Below are positions 31,764 through 35,599 of a stretch of 35,599 nucleotides of DNA, piece after piece; position 1 is the first letter of the stretch; each line of letters begins with the position of its first letter. This stretch comes from CAYJSJ01 sp964373065 (GTDB lineage: Bacteria > Patescibacteriota > Gracilibacteria > Peribacterales > Peribacteraceae). The stretch spans positions 1 to 35,599 of the forward strand of contig CAYJSJ010000012.1 of the NCBI GenBank assembly GCA_964373065.1. The letters are read 5' to 3'. Made by a program: the position numbers and the translations under genes. The notes below the pieces were generated by a model. The model saw nothing but the letters and a program-made list of their open reading frames with translations, made no database searches and was not told the DNA's origin.

Positions 31764-33191
31764 ATGGCCAAAGCCACCGTCACTTCCCCCGAGACAACGA
31801 GTATCTTTGGCGGTTTAAGCCGTTCTGTCTTTGATGCTGCAAACCCCTCGCCGTACGCGGATGGAGCGGAACGCGGCGTGTCCGAGGCACTCGTACGAAG
31901 AATCAGTGCAGATAAACATGAGCCCATGTGGCTCCTCGATCATCGCTTGGAATCTCTCCGGATCTTTCTGGAGAAACCCCTGCCGACGTGGGGCCCCGAT
32001 CTCTCGCGGCTGGATCTCGATGATATTATTTACTATGCGCGGACGGGTGCTGTGGAAACAAACGATTGGAATCAGGTGCCGGAAGAGATTGCCCGCGTCT
32101 ATGATCGCCTTGGTATCCCCGAGGCGGAGCGCAAAGTGCTTGCGGGTGTCGGTGCGCAGTACGAGAGTGAAGTGGTCTACCACAACCTCAAGAAGCAATG
32201 GGAAGACCTCGGTGTGATTTTTCTCGATATGGATGACGCAGTGCAGCACCACCCAGATCTTGTGCGACAATACTTTATGCAGTGCGTACCCAATAACGAT
32301 CACAAGTTTGCCGCACTCCATGGTGCCGTGTGGAGCGGCGGGACATTCCTCTACGTGCCGCAAGGCGTAAAGGTTCAAGATCCCCTGCAGGCGTATTTCC
32401 GCATGAACGCAAAGAATATGGGGCAGTTTGAACATACTCTCATCATCGTAGAAGCAGGTGCCGACGTACACTACATAGAGGGGTGCAGTGCGCCCAAGTA
32501 CGGGTCGCAGGCGCTCCATGCGGGGTGTGTGGAGGTGTTCCTGAAGGAGGGTGCGAAGGCGCGCTATAGTTCAGTCGAGAATTGGAGCCGCGATACGTTT
32601 AATCTCAATACCAAGCGTGCCATCGTGCAGAACCATGCCACCATGGAGTGGATAGGGGGCAACATGGGTTCGGGGCTGACGATGCTCTACCCTTGCAGCA
32701 TGCTCGTAGGGGAAGGTGCCCGATGCGACCACATGTCCATTGCGTTTGCGAACGCAGGCCAATGGCAGGATACGGGTGCGAAAGTGATGCACATGGCTCC
32801 CCATACGTCGTCGAAGGTCATTGCCAAATCTGTGAGTAAAAGCGGCGGCGTCTCGGTCTATCGCGGTCTTTTGAAAATCGCGCCAAACGCCCACGACTGT
32901 ACGGCCAATATCGAGTGCGATGCACTGCTCCTCGACGAGGCTTCTCGCACAGATACCATTCCCGACATCCGCATTCGCAATAACGACGTCACCGTCGCCC
33001 ACGAAGCGACTGTCGGCAAACTGAGCGAAGAAGACATTTTCTATCTCACGTCTCGGGGCATTCCCGAAGAACAAGCGCGTGCAATGATCGTTAACGGCTT
33101 CATAGAGCCGATTGTGAGGCTTTTGCCGCTGGAATATGCAGTGGAAATGAATCGTCTCATAGAGCTCGAAATGGAAGGGAGCGTGGGGTAG
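31764..33191 (+). CDS. sufB: Fe-S cluster assembly scaffold SufB
   Basis: Scaffold subunit of SufBC2D. 475 residues from the ATG at 31764, the usual SufB length. Highly conserved family blocks: TNDWNQVPEEIARVYDRLGIPEAERKVLAGV near residue 95, QYFMQCVPNNDHKFAALHGAVWSGGTFLYVPQGV near 170, HTLIIVEAGADVHYIEGCSAP near 225 (the conserved GCSAP cysteine), HAGCVEVF, WSRDTFNLNTKRA, EWIGGNMGSG, and the C-terminal VAHEATVGKLSEEDIFYLTSRGIPEEQARAMIVNGF. This last block is shared with SufD. It stands alone: sufC is 1.9 kb upstream beyond unrelated genes, and sufD follows after 570 bp with an opposing small gene between. No sufS or sufU is in view. Confidence 0.97.
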   Translation: MAKATVTSPETTSIFGGLSRSVFDAANPSPYADGAERGVSEALVRRISADKHEPMWLLDHRLESLRIFLEKPLPTWGPDLSRLDLDDIIYYARTGAVETNDWNQVPEEIARVYDRLGIPEAERKVLAGVGAQYESEVVYHNLKKQWEDLGVIFLDMDDAVQHHPDLVRQYFMQCVPNNDHKFAALHGAVWSGGTFLYVPQGVKVQDPLQAYFRMNAKNMGQFEHTLIIVEAGADVHYIEGCSAPKYGSQALHAGCVEVFLKEGAKARYSSVENWSRDTFNLNTKRAIVQNHATMEWIGGNMGSGLTMLYPCSMLVGEGARCDHMSIAFANAGQWQDTGAKVMHMAPHTSSKVIAKSVSKSGGVSVYRGLLKIAPNAHDCTANIECDALLLDEASRTDTIPDIRIRNNDVTVAHEATVGKLSEEDIFYLTSRGIPEEQARAMIVNGFIEPIVRLLPLEYAVEMNRLIELEMEGSVG

Positions 33192-33262
33192 TGTTTTAAA
33201 GAAATGGAAGAGAGCGGGGAGTGATTAGGGAAGCCCCTGAATAATGGCTCTGGATGCTACCC

Positions 33263-33348
33263 GGAATGAATTCCTTCATTGCCGCATCGTTAGCCGGCGG
33301 TTTAAACCGCCGGCTAACATATGGGCGAGATGACGAATTCATTCGTCA
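33263..33348. repeat. Cluster of palindromes including a perfect 30-bp palindrome
   Basis: Three inverted repeats in 86 bp: AATGAA-TTCC-TTCATT at 33265-33280; a perfect 30-bp palindrome at 33289-33318 whose left half is GTTAGCCGGCGGTTT; and TGACGAAT-TC-ATTCGTCA at 33331-33348, which overlaps the stop of the convergent small gene. The 30-bp element would make a 12-bp GC-rich stem with a TTTAAA loop. None is followed by a clear T-tract. It lies between sufB (plus) and the 115-residue gene (minus), where a bidirectional terminator or a REP-type element would be expected. Confidence 0.85.
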
Positions 33349-33686
33349 GCTCGGTTTCTCGGTCGACTCTCTACAAGTGTTTGCAATGCTTCAAGTGTTC
33401 TTTTGATGTTATCCGTCGGGTATGAAGTCTGCTGTAGCGGTATATGATCTCTTCGTTCTTTTTCTGTGCAGAGTGTTTCCATTCTAATCAGTTCATTACT
33501 GAACGAGCGTTGCTCGTCGAAAGTTAAATTATGAAAGTCTTTTTTAAAAATATCTGGACAAGGAATGTTGAGAAGTGTGGCTCGATGAACGACTGCATCG
33601 CGTCTCTTCTTCCTCCCCCTATCACCATCGGTTATGTTGGTGCGGTCTTTCCGATCAAAAGGTGATTCCATTTCTGCCGTTTCCAT
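33339..33686 (-). CDS. Small hypothetical hydrophilic protein
   Basis: A 115-residue open frame, strongly charged (DRKDRTNITDGDRGRKKRRD), with a helical second half (TFDEQRSFSNELIRMETLCTEKERRDHI). No signal peptide, membrane segment or known motif. Base composition is lower in GC than sufB and sufD on either side, and the flanks carry palindromes, so it may be an insertion between the two suf genes. It could be a non-coding stretch with a fortuitous frame. No Shine-Dalgarno; C/T-rich sequence precedes the ATG. Confidence 0.45.
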   Translation of the reverse strand: METAEMESPFDRKDRTNITDGDRGRKKRRDAVVHRATLLNIPCPDIFKKDFHNLTFDEQRSFSNELIRMETLCTEKERRDHIPLQQTSYPTDNIKRTLEALQTLVESRPRNRADE

Positions 33687-33742
33687 AAGCGAAGGAGAAG
33701 AGATTGATGGAGGAATAGCTTCGACGTATGAACTCTTTCCTC

Positions 33743-33748
33743 TAGAAT
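33743..33748 (+). promoter_or_regulatory. Putative -10 element of sufD (TAGAAT)
   Basis: TAGAAT ends 9 nt before the sufD ATG, leaving at most a two- or three-base leader. AGGTATTCT separates them; the AGG is too short and misplaced to be a convincing ribosome binding site. Confidence 0.4.
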
Positions 33749-33757
33749 AGGTATTCT

Positions 33758-34576
33758 ATGGGAAATATATATCATAAAATCGATGTTTGTCAAGAAGAGT
33801 CTCCCTTTACGCTTACTCGTACGGTGACGGATGCGCAGGCATCTCTCTGCATCACATGTGCGTCCGGCTCAGAAGCGGTTATATGCCTCGTCCTTGCTCC
33901 CACGGTACCCGATTGCGCCATCGAATTGACCATAGAACTTCAGCCACATGCCACGCTCGCGCTCCTATGCATGGAGGCGTCGGCTGCAGGGAAGATCCAC
34001 ATAACACAATCATCGACACTCGCGGAAGGGGCGCGCTTGCACCTCACGAATATCTCTCTCGGTACCCATATAGAGCAAGAGGCGCGTTCACATCTTCTTG
34101 GGAAGAATGCAGTGAGCGACATCGATTGGATTTTTTACGCGCGCAATGCGGATACGCAGAAGCTTTCCGCCCGTAATGTTTTTTCTGCAAAAAACGGCGA
34201 AGGAGAGATCACCATGAAAGGTGTAGCAGAACACTCTGCTTCCGTGCGGTGCGACGGGATGATTGAAATTGGCGGAGGCGGAGGGGGAACGAAGACGTAC
34301 CTGACCGAAGACGTGCTGATGCTCGATCCGACTGCGAAGGTGGACGCTGTTCCGGAGCTCAAGATACAAACAAACGATGTGCGTGCATCGCATTCTGCAG
34401 TCATTCGCAAGGTGACGCCTGAGGATATCTTCTACTTTGCTTCTCGCGGGCTCGATGAGCCGTCTGCACGGAGTATGTACGTGCTCGGATTTCTGGCAGA
34501 TCTGACAGATCGCATAGTAAATGAGTCCAAACGCGCGGAGGTTCGTTCGGCAATAGAAGACAAATTCGAAAGTTAA
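33758..34576 (+). CDS. sufD: Fe-S cluster assembly protein SufD (short form)
   Basis: SufB/SufD family subunit of the Suf scaffold. The C-terminal half carries the family core: SARNVFSAKNGEGEITMKGVAEHSASVRCDGMIEIG, then TYLTEDVLMLDPTAKVDAVPELKIQTNDVRASHSAVIRKV (the SHxAxx-G/K block) and EDIFYFASRGLDEPSARSMYVLGF. At 272 residues it is much shorter than usual SufD (around 400); the N-terminal helical region is missing. It lacks the SufB GCSAP cysteine, which supports SufD over a second SufB. A run of six glycines (GGGGGG near residue 174) sits at a beta-strand turn. It has its own probable promoter, and its stop overlaps the convergent downstream gene's stop. Confidence 0.92.
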   Translation: MGNIYHKIDVCQEESPFTLTRTVTDAQASLCITCASGSEAVICLVLAPTVPDCAIELTIELQPHATLALLCMEASAAGKIHITQSSTLAEGARLHLTNISLGTHIEQEARSHLLGKNAVSDIDWIFYARNADTQKLSARNVFSAKNGEGEITMKGVAEHSASVRCDGMIEIGGGGGGTKTYLTEDVLMLDPTAKVDAVPELKIQTNDVRASHSAVIRKVTPEDIFYFASRGLDEPSARSMYVLGFLADLTDRIVNESKRAEVRSAIEDKFES

Positions 34577-35235
34577 GACGACGGTAACTCATTCTTCACC
34601 ATCTGCTCTATGCCGTTCCTGCTCACAAAAAAGAGTGATCGCGTGAGTTTGTATTTCTCTTCGGCGTTGTATTCCACTTCCACCTGTTTGCCAAACGCAT
34701 CGAAGAGAGGAAAGTCCTTATGCCAGAAAATAAGAAAATCACGCGTGGGAATAGCAGCGATAAATTCGTCGCCCAGTTCGCGTGCAATGGCCCTGCGCAC
34801 GCCGCTGCTCAAAAGCCTCACGGCGGCGTAGCCATCATCGAGTTCCACGATCACATACTTGGAAGTGGGGTTTTTATCGGTCGGTTCCGCGACTTCCACG
34901 TTTATGTTTCGGGAACGCGCCTCCAGATTGCTGAGTGCCTGATCGTAGAGCATAGCTTCGTCCACACCCCACTGCTCCATGAGCGGTTGATCGATGAACT
35001 GGTACTTGGTGTCCGCATCGACGACGTAGCCAATGTCTATATCATCGGAAAATCTTCGTGACACGACATCGATCAGCGTTTTATTCACTGCCGGCATGAA
35101 TTGCGGTAGAACGCGAGTACGTACTTCCCGCCATTCTTTCGATGTCTGTCGCATGGAGAGGACACCGACCCCCGCAGCGGCAATCAAGAGAAGCAGCGCG
35201 ATAAGGACGAGGGTGGTGGAGTGCTTTTTCAGCAT
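34573..35235 (-). CDS. DUF1444/YtpQ-like membrane-anchored protein
   Basis: 220 residues with an N-terminal membrane segment or signal (LVLIALLLLIAAAGVGVL, residues 9-26). The remaining domain has DIDIGYVVDADTKYQFIDQPLMEQWGVDEAMLYDQALSNLEAR, YVIVELDDGYAAVRLLSSGVRRAIARELGDEFIAAIPTRDFLIFWHKD, and a short C-terminal helix. The string ARELGDEFIAAIPTRDFLIF and the preceding ALxNL helix resemble the YtpQ/DUF1444 family of unknown function. Usual family members lack a membrane anchor, so this is a variant or a look-alike. It is the first gene downstream of the 16S rRNA on the same strand, about 300 bp away, but a TATCAT hexamer 6 nt before its ATG suggests its own promoter. Confidence 0.72.
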   Translation of the reverse strand: MLKKHSTTLVLIALLLLIAAAGVGVLSMRQTSKEWREVRTRVLPQFMPAVNKTLIDVVSRRFSDDIDIGYVVDADTKYQFIDQPLMEQWGVDEAMLYDQALSNLEARSRNINVEVAEPTDKNPTSKYVIVELDDGYAAVRLLSSGVRRAIARELGDEFIAAIPTRDFLIFWHKDFPLFDAFGKQVEVEYNAEEKYKLTRSLFFVSRNGIEQMVKNELPSS

Positions 35236-35241
35236 GGAAAC

Positions 35242-35247
35242 ATGATA
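35242..35247 (-). promoter_or_regulatory. Putative -10 element (TATCAT) of the DUF1444-like gene
   Basis: TATCAT with six bases (GTTTCC) before the ATG on the minus strand, the same geometry as at dnaE. It would uncouple this gene from rRNA transcription. Confidence 0.35.
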
Positions 35248-35298
35248 CCTGCTCCCTGCGAGAATATCTTCATAAAAAAGCTCTTCACCCTTCGATTC

Positions 35299-35482
35299 AT
35301 CCGCTTCAAGGCGGATTCACTCAGAGTGAAAGAATTCAAAGAGTTCTTTCACAGCATCGCAGTTCCCATACCGGGAGAAGTAGAAACGGTTTCCGGACCC
35401 CGCCGCTTGAGGCGGACGAGGGGTGTCTTCCGGACAATCTGAATGCATGGTGGCGCCCCTCCTACGTCCGCTTGAGGCGGAC
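35299..35482. repeat. Three copies of a TCCGC-loop-GCGGA hairpin downstream of 16S
   Basis: ATCCGC-TTCAAG-GCGGAT at 35299-35316, CCGC-TTGAG-GCGG at 35403-35415 and GTCCGC-TTGAG-GCGGAC at 35466-35482. All three are small hairpins with nearly the same sequence and lie between 16S and the next gene. They could be processing signals, or a dispersed palindromic repeat that has accumulated in the spacer. The rest of the 299-bp spacer (35236-35534) shows no tRNA and no 23S 5' end. Confidence 0.75.
35326..35352 (-). promoter_or_regulatory. boxA-like sequence in a hairpin loop downstream of 16S
   Basis: On the rRNA-sense (minus) strand a 9-bp perfect stem GTGAAAGAA...TTCTTTCAC holds the loop CTCTTTGAA, which resembles the rRNA antitermination boxA (TGTTCTTTGAAA in Gram-positive spacers). 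It lies about 180 nt after the 16S 3' end. The similarity is limited to about 8 bases, so the boxA reading is tentative; the hairpin itself is clear. Confidence 0.4.
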
Positions 35483-35534
35483 TTCGGCGGGCAGGTAGAC
35501 ACCTGCCAGAGCATGCGCAGGGTAAATTCCCTGG

Positions 35535-35599
35535 TAAGGAAATGTTCCATCCGCAGGTTCTCCTACGGATACCTTGTTACGACTTAGTCCCAATCAGCA
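35535..35599 (-). rRNA. rrs: 16S ribosomal RNA, 3' end (partial)
   Basis: The reverse strand reads GACTAAGTCGTAACAAGGTA, then helix 45 TCCGTAGGAGAACCTGCGGA, the universally conserved small-subunit 3' end; the rest of the gene is outside the window. The base of helix 45 is compensated (AUCC with GGAU), so the sequence is folded and real. After helix 45 it continues TGGAACATTTCCTTACC, where bacteria normally have TGGATCACCTCCTTA: the anti-Shine-Dalgarno CCTCC is replaced by TTTCC. The mature end is placed by analogy with E. coli at about 35535. Confidence 0.93.

Noticed and set aside
35236..35534. tRNA or 23S 5' end in the spacer after 16S
   Set aside because: No T-loop GTTCRA with acceptor pairing and no conserved 23S start was found; only small hairpins and a boxA-like loop.

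Overview
The window looks like a chromosomal piece of an uncultivated bacterium with a small, compact genome, most plausibly from the Candidate Phyla Radiation (Patescibacteria). A Peregrinibacteria/Peribacteria-like lineage is my best guess, but no marker here proves it. The signs are tightly packed genes on both strands with overlapping stops, a divergent 16S rRNA 3' end that is not followed by 23S, a tandem-OB SSB, many lineage-specific secreted proteins, and almost no Shine-Dalgarno sites. UGA is used as a stop (for example in the delta' gene and in the ATGA overlaps), so this is not the UGA=Gly code of Gracilibacteria/Absconditabacteria. No phage, CRISPR, transposase or tRNA gene is visible.

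Layout. 1-4.5 kb (minus): tsaC (t6A tRNA modification) and dnaE (replicative polymerase). 4.5-14.2 kb (minus): five signal-peptide genes joined end to end by ATGA/TAATG overlaps, three of them very cysteine-rich. I recognise none of these families, and this is the strongest candidate for an undescribed system. 14.5-15.4 kb (plus): ssb and a terminator. 15.4-16.2 kb: a lower-GC patch with a small orphan gene, a direct repeat, a perfect 26-bp palindrome and a small membrane protein gene. 16.2-23.5 kb (minus): cell-wall and translation genes (murB, a membrane protein, gltX, a cyclophilin lipoprotein, murG, ftsW/rodA, a GT2 glycosyltransferase). 23.5-28.7 kb (plus): tsaB, secA, holB-like delta', and a TPR protein. 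28.7-34.6 kb: Fe-S biogenesis genes (2Fe-2S ferredoxin, sufC, sufB, sufD) scattered among a SIMPL protein, two small unknown genes and a 37-residue eight-cysteine microprotein. 34.6-35.2 kb (minus): a DUF1444-like exported or anchored protein. 35.5-35.6 kb (minus): the last bases of 16S rRNA.

Two themes cross the whole window. First, initiation: the 16S tail reads GGAACATTTCC where bacteria normally have GGATCACCTCC, so the anti-Shine-Dalgarno core is lost. No gene start has a GGAGG-type site, while many ATGs sit 6-9 nt after a TANNNT hexamer, as expected for leaderless mRNAs. Second, short tandem repeats with units of 6, 7, 8, 14, 16 or 22 nt, mostly G-rich and including six perfect GGGTTA units, lie in frame inside tsaC, murB, murG, tsaB, secA and the glycosyltransferase gene. 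Related words in intergenic spacers (CCCGTAATACT, AAGGGAT) also carry the -10 hexamers of gltX and sufC.

All functional names come from motifs read by eye; no database search was possible.
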